From positions 124,001 through 188,000 of the forward strand of contig JAFCMP010000012.1 of the NCBI GenBank assembly GCA_017506865.1: a stretch of DNA of 64,000 nucleotides, written 5' to 3'. The position numbers and the translations under genes were made by a program. Positions 20,534 to 32,400 of this stretch are shown piece by piece; position 1 is the stretch's first letter; each line of letters begins with the position of its first letter. The notes below the pieces were generated by a model. It searched no databases and was not told the DNA's origin. It saw only the letters and a list, made by a program, of their open reading frames with translations. The DNA is from Tribonema minus. Taxonomy: Eukaryota; Sar; Xanthophyceae; Tribonematales; Tribonemataceae.

Positions 20534-23438
20534 GGGCACTGGCCCAGGGGGTGAGTTCCGTAGTTTTGTGGACCAAGGGAGAGTCGTGGTCCCGGCGCCC
20601 GCACGCACTTGTATGCATTGATATGGTGTACAGCTTGATAAAGGATAGAGCAGACTGTAGCACATTTCCGCCCCACAGGGGGCCCCCACAGCAGGTGCCA
20701 AGGTACTTGCCCGCTGGTCACCTCATATATGAATGGACCGATTTTGGACCACAACACTGCCGCTTAAACCTGTCCTGTGCTTGTACTATATATTGCACCT
20801 GAGCATTGCAGTCATTGCAACTGCGCAACGCCATGCATTGGGGACCCAGCTGCACTGTCCGTTCATGACGACAGGGCGCAAACCTGTCTGTTGCCACCAG
20901 CAAGCCCTACAAGTTTGCAACACGGGCAGTTGTCGGCTCTCTGTGTACATTGCTTCACGCGGTGAGTGCATTTCGCGATGCCCATGCATGGCGGCTGCCG
21001 TCTGGTCGTATGTGTTCGAGCAGGTCTTGCGGCATTAGTGGCATGTTGCAGCGCAATGGAGCTGCTCACCACCCTTTCGATTGGCAACATGTTTTGCATC
21101 ATTTGCTGCGTAGTACACAGCAAAGACGCCACAAAGCTCTAGCCAGCACAATACCTGAGTACGTGCTGCCACTGATTTGTGATTTGTTGCCCTGGTTCAG
21201 GCATACTTCAACATTGAAGTATCTCATGTTCAAGCCCGAGCGGGCCTTTCTTTCTACCCACGCTTGTGCTCCAATAATTAGCATGGACTTGTTCTGTTTA
21301 TACCCTGTACACACGGGCACCTGTGAGCCAGTAGCTGTGCACTGTCTCAGGCCGATTGCTGAAGATTTATGTGCAGCACTTTGCACACAGGTGATCAGCC
21401 TGCGTGCAAGATTGGTGCAGATTATGGCATGCAGCAAAAGCAGCGCAGAACGATCGGTGTTTTTAGACAAGTAGAAAAATGCCCTGTCTTGGTCCCAAGA
21501 GAGTGTCAGTGCCCAGCAGCCGCCGCAGCAGCAGCGATTGAGTAGGAATCGGTGTAGCCAGTCATCGTCTCTGTCGGCAAGTAAGCCAAAAGAGCATACA
21601 TATCTTGACCACATGAGCGGCCCTTGTGCCTTTGTGTTCTCTTGTGTGCTGGCGATGAACTGCACTGGATGTTTCGGCCTTGAACAAACGCACTCAAAAG
21701 TGGTGGTAACTTAAACAGCAGTGCTTGCTCAGGGCTCATAGTTGAATATATGCACGTGCAGATGGTTATTGCAATGGTGGTCCACTTGGGGCCTTGGACC
21801 TGAAGTATGACGGCACCAGACGCATCAGACCGACTTGAGTAGTCACCTACAGTTGTTGCAGTTGTGGTCAAACATGCAGCCAGAGACATTGACCAACGGG
21901 ACATCCTTGTGCAGTCCATGAGACTGATGACTTGTCGCTCATCAAGGCAATGGGAAGGACGCCACCCAGTAAACGCAGGCAATGCAGACGTCGCTAAACA
22001 GCGTAATGAGGCATGCGCTTACAACAGGTTAGACCAGACATGCGTGGCAGTCACCGTTTCTTGGCACCAAACGAAGGATACCTGACCAAGACATCATCCA
22101 CATTTGGTTGGGTCGTCTGCGAACAAATTTGAAATTGGTGGGCACGCCCCGAAAGCATCTACACCATGTGCTCATCATACTGTAGCAACACAGAGAGTCG
22201 GCAATGCGCAACACGCACACATTCTGATGACTGTGACACTTCGCGCCTGGCATGCAGCCACAATGCTCAGCATCAGCACAAGCACAGAGTGCGCGTACGC
22301 CCCACGTCGCTGCAAATCATTGCCCCAATGTAGTTGTGAATAGCTGATGTGCTTGCGCGCAAGTCAGATGCACCAATTCTCATGGTGCAAGGCGGTCAAC
22401 TGGCAGCATACGGCAAAAAAACGCGGTACATGGAGGCAGCAGAGCTCAGCAGACAGCGCAAGCAGTGAGCACGGGGCGAATGTATTGAGACGCCATGCCT
22501 GACAATCGTCGATGCAGCACCAATACCGCCGGCTCTACATGAGGCGTATCAACATGAAGTACACCACTGACATCTATCAAAACACATGGTCCGCCTGATG
22601 GCCGTACTCGGAGGGACGCATTTCATGTGAGGAATAAGAAGCTCAACACACTGGCCACGGGGAACGGACTCACTTGAATCCATGCCAGTCATGGTGGGGA
22701 GGTGGGAAATCAATGAGTGGGGCTCTGCTCGGGGAGGGGGGGGGGTCTTCCGACGCACCTCATGCACACCCAGCCTTCCTCTCCCCTCAACTATCTGAAT
22801 GAGTGCTGAAAATGGCTGGGCGCAGCACGTCACAGTGATTCCGCGGTGCTAGCCTGCCATGCGCATAGTTACCGAGCAAAGCGCTGCTCTGACAGGCGTG
22901 CATCCTCCCGGGCGCGCAGCCATCCCTGCTGCCGCAGCCGCCGCTGCCGCGGCAGTGCCGCCGCTGCGGCTGCCGCCACCGCGGCCTACCACCCCGAGCC
23001 ACGCTGCGCAGTCATCACAAAGCCTGATCCGGCAACGCAGCCCCGCAGCACGCGCAAGCTTGGTGAGCATCGGCGGCGCAAGCACCAGTGGTGCTGCTGC
23101 TGCGGCGGCGACTGCCAGCACACGCCCCTGCCCCCCCCCCCCCCCCCCTCCCCCCCTCTCCCGCTTCCTTTGGTAGGGTCTGCACCGAGGGGTAAGCCCC
23201 GCGCGTGCACTACATGAGCAACGGCGCCATCATGAGCGCCTGCGTTGCTGAGCGCTGCCCCTGCGAATCCCCGCACCCCCGCCCTTCGTGCCGGTTCAGA
23301 AGCACCGCAGGCACCCCAGCTCTGCCACGTCCATATCGATACTGGTATAAACCAAGAATGTAGGGGGTGTGCGCGGTCGCTGCCGTCGCCGCAGCAGTGC
23401 GCTCCGTGCACGGTCCATGCATCAGACGCGCGCTGCTG
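20534..23438. other. Gene-poor spacer
   Basis: No gene could be supported. An Ala/Pro-rich open frame with an ATG at 22859 (to 23176) ends in a poly-C/poly-Pro tract and has no recognisable content. Confidence 0.45.
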
Positions 23439-23629
23439 CTATAGCTCCTCGATGGTTACTGACGGCGACGGTGGCGGTTGGTGCCCCTCGTCTCCCTGTG
23501 GCAGTGCTGATGATTGAAACTGCTGCTCTTGCTGATGATCCGCATCATCATCCTGCGCCGCAACTGGCGACGCCACCCGCTGCTGCTGCTGCTGTTGCAG
23601 AGCACTGCCGTCGTCCTCATACTCGTCGC

Positions 23630-23660
<31 letters not shown>

Positions 23661-26600
23661 ATCATCAGCATCCTCGTACTCACTGCCGCCTTCGCCACCG
23701 CTGCCGCCCATACTCTGCTCGTAGTTGCCTGCGTCTCCTGGCTCCTCCTCCTGCTGCTGCTCCTGATACATCAGGCCGCCCAAGTCCGCATCGCCGCCGC
23801 CGCCGCCGCCGCCCATCCCCCCCTCCGCCCCCTGCGCCATGAGCTGCTGCTGCTGCAGCTGCTGCTGCATGTGGTACGCGTGCATCATGGCCTGCTGCTG
23901 CTGCTGCAACATGTGGTACGCCGCGGGATCGTGCGACAGCGGCGGCATGTAGTGCATCGGTGGCGGGTAGCCGCCCGGCATGCCGCCGCCACCGCCGCCG
24001 CCGCTGCCGCCCCCGCCGCCGCCCACACCCTGCGGCTGCGGCAGATACGGAGGGTACCCGCCCCCCATACCCCCCATGGGGGGTGCCATCGGCATCCACC
24101 CGGGGGAGCCCCCATAGGACTGCGGCGGCATCCCCTGCTGCAGCCCCCCCATGCCCCCCTGCGGCATGGGGCCCCCCATCCCCCCCTGCGCCATGGGCAT
24201 GCCGCCCGACTGCATCCACGCGAGCCGCGCCGCGTGCTGCTGCTCCAGCATGCGCTGCTGCATCATCTGCCCGTACGCGGCGACGTCGTACTGCTGCTGC
24301 TGCTGCTGCGGGTCGCCGCCGCTGCCCGCCGCGTCGTGCAGCGGCGACGGCGCGCCGCCCATCATCCCCATGTGCTGCTGCTGCTGCTGCTGCTGATCGA
24401 CGTGCTGAGCCATGCCGCCGTAGCCCGCCTGGTGCTGCGGCGTCGGCGCGCCGCGCTGGTGCAGCAGCTGCGCCGCTCTCAGCGTGTCCTCGTCGTACGC
24501 CTCCTGCGCATCGCTGCCGCCGCCGCCGCCGCCCATGCCCGCGCCGTCGAGCATCTGCCGCTGCTGCAGCAGCTGCTGCTTGAGCTCCGCGGCAGCGGCG
24601 GCGGCGGCGCGGCCCTCACCGCCGCCGGCGCGGCCGCGCAGCGGCGGCGGCGACGCCGCGCCGCGCGCCGGCGACTGCCGCGCGCTGTCGCCGCTGCCGC
24701 TGCTGCCGCCGCCGCCACCGCCGACGCTGCTGTCGCGCACCTGAAACGCGGGAATGACGCCGCTGGAGAAGAGCTGATCCGCGTCGAGCTCCCCCGGGCG
24801 CGCCATGAAGATGGCGCTGCGCAGCGACGCGTTGAGCCCGCAGGACGCCGTCTTGACGACGATCGCGCGCTTCTTCTGCAGCAGCGCGATGCGCTCGTCG
24901 CACGCCGCGATGTCCACGGCGCTGGTCGCCTGCGCGCGCGCCTGGCGCGTGGGGGGGTGGGGGGTGGGGGGGGGGGGGAGGGGGACACACAGGGGCATAT
25001 GCAGTATTGGAGTCTGGGGAGTTTAGCTGCTGAAGTTAGGCCAGGATTGCTTTCGAAAGTGGAGTCAGGTGTTGAAGTTGGTTTCAGGAGTTGAAGTTAA
25101 TGTTAGCACAAAGGAGCATCCAAGCTTACCGTAACTCTGTTCACGCGATGGCAGTGCGCACCATGGGCGCACACGCGGCGGCGGCGGCGGCTTGCGTCAA
25201 GCAAATTGGGTCAGCCTCAGAGTTGCAGATGGGATCGAGGTCAGTACTCCGCGCACACACTCAACCTGCAGCAACTTGCTAAAGTTCAGTTGTCGAACGA
25301 GCTGCAGCATCCACGATGCTCAGCACGCATGCCACCGGCATTCACCCCGCGCTCGCGCAGCCGTTGGGCGGTCAGTGGGAATTTGGGGCAGGCTCAGCCA
25401 ACGAAGCCTGGGAGGGCGCCAAAGGGCTGACTAGCTGGGTGGGCGTGCTGCGCTTAGATGAACGTGTCATGCCCTAAGTGCTCAGCCTGCGGTGCCTGCA
25501 GGCAGGGGGGGTATGTAATGAAAGTAGTCTCGCGCTCGGTGAGACTACGTTATGTGGCCTGAGAGTGATCGCCAGGCGCCTTTGCCGCGAACGCAGCGGC
25601 GGAACCATTGGAGATTGATGTCAGAGCAAGGGGAATGCGCCTAGGCATGTCAGAAAGGCGTCAAGCGCGTGACAACACCACCTGCTTCGTGATGGAGTGA
25701 ACCTGGCAACGAGGGTAGCACTGCTGTAGCGGTAGATTTTCCATGGTGAAAACCAGCACTGAGCAGCCTTGCACTAACCCTAACCCTAAGCACCTGCACC
25801 ACGACCCCTTGCAAGCATACCTACCTACCTGCATGTGCTTCTGCACCTCCTTCTCGATGGAGCGTATCTGGCGGTGAGGCCAGCGCTGTATGCCGTAGCG
25901 GCGGCACAGCTTCTTCAGCATCGTGTTGGAGACCCCCAGGCGTCGGGCCGCCGCCGTCAGCGGTTCCCCGTAACACGCCTCGAGAACGCTCAGTGTTATT
26001 CGCTGGCCGACTTCGCGCGAGTTCTGCGCCAGGTGAGCGTTACAAGTTGAAGTAAGATGATGATGTTGATTGAAGTTGGGAAGGTGTCAAACGGCCGCTT
26101 GCATGGTACATTTTGTGGCCGTTGTTTGAGCATCCATGACGAGGATGTACAGAGTGAGATCACACAAACCTGTGAGTACATGTGGCAGACATCTGAACTC
26201 CCAGCAGACTCATGTACTTTGAGCTCTCCATGCAACGCGCATTTGGAGCAGAAGAAGTGCTGCATAAACAGTACGGATGCGCGGTGGAGCAACATTGCGT
26301 GGTGACACGAGCTTGACGACATACTGGCAGTCCATGAACGTGAACACCATGATGTGCTTGCTCGTCAACTGCAAGAAGTACGTCAAGAGTAACCTCACAC
26401 GGAGCAGAACGGCACACCAAAACTTCGAAAAGCTTCAAGAGCTTCATGCTCAACTCGTGCGGTTTGTCCGTGACAATAACATCTGAACTCTGCCAACGCG
26501 GCCTGCTGCCTTTCTGCAACCACTCTAAAAGCGAGATAAGCGTTCTGCTGTGCTTCAATTCAAGTGCATGGCACCAAGCTCGCTCGCTGATATTGGTCTC

Positions 26601-27440
26601 AGGAATTGCGGGAAATGTCCTGCTTTTGGAATGCAGCGGCTCACTGAGTATCCTGCGCAGTCAACATGCTCTCTTGTGATGACCTGAGGTGGGCCACCCC
26701 CAACCCACTGCTCCCCTAGTCCACCAACTGTGCAACAGGCGCCAAACGGCATCGTTATCTTTTGCAAAGTTTCCCTAATGCGCAGATGTGTCCAAGGGCG
26801 TCAGTAACACTGCACACTGCCAGGTGGTACAGGGCACGTTTCCAAATGCACAAATCACCCAATTGTCAAACTTTGGATTTATTGTGTTTTGACCAGGCAG
26901 GGTGAAGAATGTCCGTTGTTGTTATATACAGTTCCAATATAATACGTGGACCTGCAATGGAGTGCAGACGAAGCTTTCTCACACGCTGCACGGAGTCATA
27001 CATCAACATCGCTGGAGGAAGCCATCGCCAACTTCACAAGAACATTTGTGTTGCCGGCTTGTCAGCGCATTTGACGGCACAATCACGACACGCACCTGGC
27101 GGATCTTGACGCCATGCTCGTCGACGTCGTCGCCACTGGCTGCGTCATCGGATCCCATACCCTCGCCACCATGCCCCTCGCCTTCTGTCTCCTGGTAACG
27201 CCCCCTCTTATTGACGTTGGGAGGTCCCCGTGCAGCGGCAAAACCTCCATTACCATGGACATCGCCCTCATCTCCGCCGCCGTAGTGCTGTGGCTGCTGC
27301 AGATGGTATGGTGTGGCTGCTGCAGATTGCTCGGGGGGGAAGCCGTAGTGCTGCATCTGTTGGGCCATCGCGTGTTGCTGGTGCAAAGCTGCAACCAGTC
27401 TGGCCTGCAGCAGGTGTTCCTCCTCCTGGCTTTCGCTCAT
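23439..27440 (-). CDS. RWP-RK domain transcription factor
   Basis: Three exons read leftward: 27440-27096, 26023-25829 and 24941-23439, all phase 0, giving 680 residues from the ATG at 27440. Exon 1 is Gln- and His-rich. Exon 2 (residues 116-180) is the RWP-RK DNA-binding domain: I-T-L-S-V-L-E-A-C-Y, then A-A-R-R-L-G-V-S-N-T-M-L-K-K-L-C-R-R-Y-G-I, then R-W-P-H-R-Q at 162-167, then I-E-K-E-V. The usual final Lys is Gln. Exon 3 begins with a helical stretch (D-E-R-I-A-L-L-Q-K-K-R) and continues as Gln-, Gly- and Met-rich low-complexity sequence with acidic patches, a typical activation-domain composition. RWP-RK proteins control nitrogen response and sexual or embryonic programmes in plants and algae; which applies here is unknown. 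Confidence 0.88.
25773..25789. repeat. Interstitial telomere-like repeat
   Basis: CTAACCCTAACCCTAA in the RWP-RK gene's second intron, about 40 bases beyond the exon 2 donor. Confidence 0.7.
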
Positions 27441-29432
27441 GCAGGCCGCCCGATGGCCGCTCTCGCTGGGGGGGGCGTGCGCCGCACTGCTTGCCTTGTT
27501 TGTGCGAGCCAGCGTCTCGGAGCGAGAGGGCCACCCCTTTCACTGTCGGACGAACGCCGCCGTGAAGAGGTGTTCACAAACTATATTATTTAGGAGAGGA
27601 GATGATTTCAAGACAAATGATTTCACAACACAGCAGAGCCCACACTACTATCCATTGTGCACAGTCCGCTCATCGTCTACTGAGTGGTATGACGACTCTC
27701 GCTTGTTGTCAGTGGGGCTTCAACTACAGGACGCAAAACATGGAGATGCTTGATTTTTTAGCGGCAAGCACCTGCACGGCAACTGCACATATGGGAATGT
27801 GCCAACACAATCAGCTCTCAGTGTACTTTTATTATATTCCACTTGTGGCTGTGGAAATGCCATGTTGTAGGTGTGTCGCCTTGTTCTCACTCTTAAATGT
27901 AGCATGCAAAGCTTGCACGCCACACCCCGCCCCCCACATCACCCCCAACAAAGCACCCGCAAGCGACTGTCCCCCACATACTAGCAGGGATACCAAACAA
28001 AGCTACAAGACTCTCCCCCCACAGACAGACCCGTCTTAGGGCCACCCAGCTCCACGCAGACTCCATCTCAAAGTTTTCATGCAGGCTAAGGTCACCATAA
28101 TGGGCCCTGAACTGGAGATTGTGGCTATCTACGTGAACCCCGATATCATAAAGATAAGCAGAGGGAGTCACTGGGCGCCAGGCGCTGACGCTAGAAAGAA
28201 AGGCTATATAACTAAGCAAAGCATCGCCTCCTTGATGAGCGGGACGGTGGTTCACCGGGCCTCCCATATCACCCCCAACAAAGCATCCGCAAGCGACTGT
28301 CCCCCACACACTAGCAGGGATACCAAACAAAGCTGCAAGACTCTCCCCCCACAGACAGACCCTTCTAAGGGCCACCCAGCTCCACGCAGACTCCATCTCA
28401 AAGTTTTCATGCAGGCCAAGGTCACCATGATGGGCCCTGAACTGGAGATTGTGGCTATCTACGTGAACCCCGATATCATAGAGATAAGCAGAGGGAGTCA
28501 CTGGGCGCCAGGCGCTGACGCTAGAGAGAAAGGCTATATAACTAAGTAAAGCATCGCCTCCTTGATGAGCGAGGTCACGGCTCACCGCAGGCTGCAAGCC
28601 TGACAAGATATTGCCATTTACCGCTGCGAGTAACTTGTGGTTGGTGCCGTGGCGTGCAGCCGATTGCTCTCCAAGCACGCCAAGCCGCTGCCTGGCCCTC
28701 CTCCGCACGCCAGCCAGGGCTTCCGAGACACCACCACACGTTTGAAGTCCTCTCGAAGGGGCTACGCACGCTGGCATCACCTGAGGGCCGCTGGTGCTAG
28801 CTCCTGCAAGCCCTGCAGCCCAGCCCACCCACCAAACCAGCCGCATTCGCTGCCACGCCTTTCGGCGTTAACGAGCTTGGGACGCTGCAGGTGTACTTAT
28901 ACCTCTCATTGTTTTTGCTTTTGAGCACACAAGAATAATTATTGTAGCCTGCGCGCTTGCAGATGTATCGACAGCCAAGCCTTAGTAGACGAATTTCAGC
29001 ACACCGATGGCCTGTTTACATTGTGTCAGTGGTCCAGGGGCCTCAAAGCGCATAATCTGTACGCCACTTCTTTAATTCAAGTATGTGGTGATGCCCTGTC
29101 AAAAGCTGAGGTCAATATCTTGTTTGTGTCGTGCAACCCACACACAACGCAAACTAGTACCTACCTTCAAACTTGCTCCTCGCGCTCAAGCTGTTGTCAC
29201 CCAGCTCCACCCAAGCAGACAATCCATACATTGTATGCGCAACAAGTGCAGCGCCACCGCCAATAGGCGTGCGTACAGAGGCCTTACGCAAGCCCATTGA
29301 CACGGTTTAACCGAGCCAATAAGCTCGCGCGGAAGTTTGCCGCCTTGGCTTTTCAAACCAGTTCCGCCGAGAGTTGAGGTTGGTGGGCTGTGCACAGAAC
29401 CATGCGGTCGCCTGCTCAGCAGCAGCAGCAGC
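27441..29432. other. Intergenic spacer with a 330-base duplication
   Basis: Lies between divergent starts of the RWP-RK gene and the USP-like gene. The main structure is a tandem duplication at about 27935-28590. No gene is firmly supported. Confidence 0.5.
27935..28590. repeat. Recent tandem duplication, 330-base unit
   Basis: Two nearly identical units offset by exactly 330 bases (ACCCCCAACA at 27941 and 28271). Because 330 is a multiple of three, frames stay open on both strands. The minus strand has a 317-codon frame with an ATG start (28846-27893) crossing both units; the plus strand has shorter ones. Substitutions between the units do not clearly favour either frame. No family recognised. 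Confidence 0.8.
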
Positions 29433-29453
29433 ATGAGTGATGAGGACCAGCAC

Positions 29454-29494
<41 letters not shown>

Positions 29495-32400
29495 GCGGCA
29501 GCAGCAGGAGCAGCAACAGCAGCTCGATCTGCTTGACACGGCCATATCTGCTGCAATTCTCTCCTCGCCCTTCATACTGTCTAGAGCTGATGCTGCCACC
29601 AGTGCGCACGATGAGCAGTCCTCGCATTTTGATTTAGACTCCGAGCCCAGATATTCTGTGGGCGGCATGCGTTTTAACGCACGCCGTGCCTGTGACGACC
29701 CTCGGACAGCTATGTTCAACAAGGTTAAGCCCAGCCTCCGGCGTCCCCGGGACGAATCTGACGACTCGGAGGTGAGTATTGCCCTGTTTCGGTTTTTCAG
29801 CATTTTGCGCCCGCGTCAACATCGATTCACGCAGCCAGCAAATCCCAGCAGCGCCATCCCGTGTATTGATTGATGTTGTGGTCGGTCTTTACATGTCAAT
29901 GTTTTTTTTTAACTCCACACTCTGCCCCACTGATGCTTGATGGCCATTAAGCACACCGACGGCTTCGTTGCTCGCAAGCACCCTTGTTGATGAATGCTTC
30001 GTCAGTCTTACATCATTTGCAGCCTAGAGGATCCGATTGCTAGGCCCACGTCTTAATTAGACAGCTCTTCTTTGTCACACCACCATGCAGCACCGCGGCG
30101 AGGGGCAGTTGCACTGTGTGACAGCATCATCTCCTCCTCCAGCGCACGTCCGCTGCAGCCCTGTGGTCCATCACAATTCGCTTGCTGTTGTTGATGCTTC
30201 CTGCTTAGTGTCAGCCTAAGTCCACGCTCTGCCCTGAGGCTCCCTGATGAAACAAATACTCAGATATTGAGGCATGATGACATCCACTCGTCACGTTAAT
30301 TGATCTCGGTGAGGCATCCAGGTGCGGTCATGGAGTGCCTGCTGTATCAAAAATCATACCAACGACATCAAGCACACTATGTTCTTATTTTCATGAGCGT
30401 GCATTCATGTGCCGTCATATCCATCGTTCTCTGAAGGACGGCGGCAGCAGCCGCGATTGTGCGCCCATGGAGGGCCCGACGCCGATGGACGTGGATGGGG
30501 AGGAAGGAGCATCAGGACCCCAAGCAAGCCTGCACCAGGTCACCGCACACCGACCTTCGGTGAGTCTGACGTTATTACCCTGTCAGCATGAGTGCCCAAC
30601 CAGACTGAGTGTCACAGTGTCCTCAGGCTGGCGCTGTGCATTCTTTTGTAATACAGTGCGTAATGCGTCGCATCTCTTCGTGTGCTGCAAATATCGCTCG
30701 ACTCATTGCACAATCCGATGTCGTTCCTGAGCTTGTGAGTCAACACCGTGGGAATTGCCTCCCCGTGTATGCAGGGCGTTGGGAGCCTGTGCAAACTGGG
30801 CCTCACGTGCCATGCCAACTGTGCCCTCCAACTCGTGACCACCATTCGGCCGCTGCGCGACGCGGTGTTGCGTATGAAACCCACGTCTTTCCGAGGGGAC
30901 CAGGTGCCTGTGAGGCGTGCGCTGTGGAAGGTCTTCCAAGGGTGAGTGTGGGTGCATGATGCCTCTCTTTTGAGCCCACCACGATGGGCCCCACACCATG
31001 AGCATGCCATGAGCATGCCTGCATATGCGGTATCCTATTCGCCACGACAGTCAGAGGTGTTTGGCACATGCGCCTGTCTGCACAGACATATGTGTGGCTG
31101 CAGCAGTTACTGCCGCTGTAGCCCCTTGTCACGCACATCATGCTTTTTTGTTGTTGCTGCGCCACGCCTCAGAGGGCAGAGCATCTGCAAGACCCACACT
31201 CTGCCTTGTACCTGGCTTACTGATCCGTGCCACAAATCAGAAGCAGTGCATGTCCCACATACCGATAGCTATTGCCACGCCTTGATGTTCTGTCAGGTGC
31301 GCTCACTCTCCACCACCTCCTGCTGCTGCTGCTGTCGCTGCTGTTGCCGCTGCTGTCACCTACACTATTCTGCCGGAGCAGCCTGGAGAAAGCCTCCATG
31401 CCAGTCTCCACGGCGCCGCTGATCCGCGCGCTCCAAATAGATGCCGGCACACAGCAGGACGCTATGGAGACCCTCAGAGTAAGTCACCTTTGTCATTGTG
31501 TAGTTGTTGAATGCACCCATCATGTGTGCACGATGCACCTTGCGTATGCATCTCGAGTACAATAGCTCAACACGCACATATGCCACCGGCCCGCGTCTGA
31601 CGCCGGAACCTTGTGACTTGCACCTCTTCCCTGCCCAGCGGCTCAGGTGCAAGGTGCAAGAGATGCTGCATGGCTCCAGCGAACCTGCCATGGCCCATCA
31701 GCTGTTCGAGGGCACTGTCCGCACGCTCACCACCTGTGTGGGCAAGCCCCATCTCGACAGCCCCAAGGATGACACAATCGAAGCGCTCCAACTCGCCATG
31801 CAGGGCCGCGACACCCTACAGGAGAGGTGCGTGCGTGTCACGTTGTTGGTCCCATCATCCTCCTTGTTTCAGAACTTCTCGCCCTTTTATTTGTCCGTGC
31901 TGCGCACAAAGAAGTTGCTGATGCGCGGCACGATGTCGTTGGAGAGGTCGCCGTACGCGACATCGGTGGAGGCATGGATTAGGGTTAGGGTTGAGTTTGG
32001 CTACAGCCACAATGGGGTAGAGGGCAGCAAGTGTGAGAGTGCGGGGGGCTGAGAATGGAGCGACAACGAGAGAGTGTCAAAATAGTGGGAGTAGGGCAGG
32101 CGTTATGACATGCAGTGTGACACTTGTGCATCATTGTAATGGGCAGTAGGATACAAATTTGGCCGTTGTGTGAGCGGCCGAGCAATGCAATGATTGTATT
32201 AGCCCGTGCAATCATCAGTGCGTTGCGCATCAAACCTGCTGACAAGCAATGTGACATGGCTCAATGGGCTGGTGCCTTCAGGAAGGTTTTCACCATATAA
32301 ACTTGAAGTTGAGCTTAAAAAGTTGAAGATGACTGCTGTAGGGCGGAGGTGTGGTGAGCCCCGGCTCAGCATACAGAAGGATGCTCGTGGCGTTGAATGT

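Noticed and set aside
23514..25094. 526-codon + frame opposite the RWP-RK gene
   Set aside because: Antisense of the Gln/Gly-rich exon 3; the minus strand has spliced, phase-consistent RWP-RK coding.
27893..28846. 317-codon minus frame as a firm gene
   Set aside because: It crosses a 330-base tandem duplication that leaves frames open on both strands; no motif and no codon-position bias between units was evident. Kept only as a repeat.
29186..29803. 205-codon minus frame with poly-Cys/Leu
   Set aside because: Antisense of the poly-Gln tract at 29455-29520.
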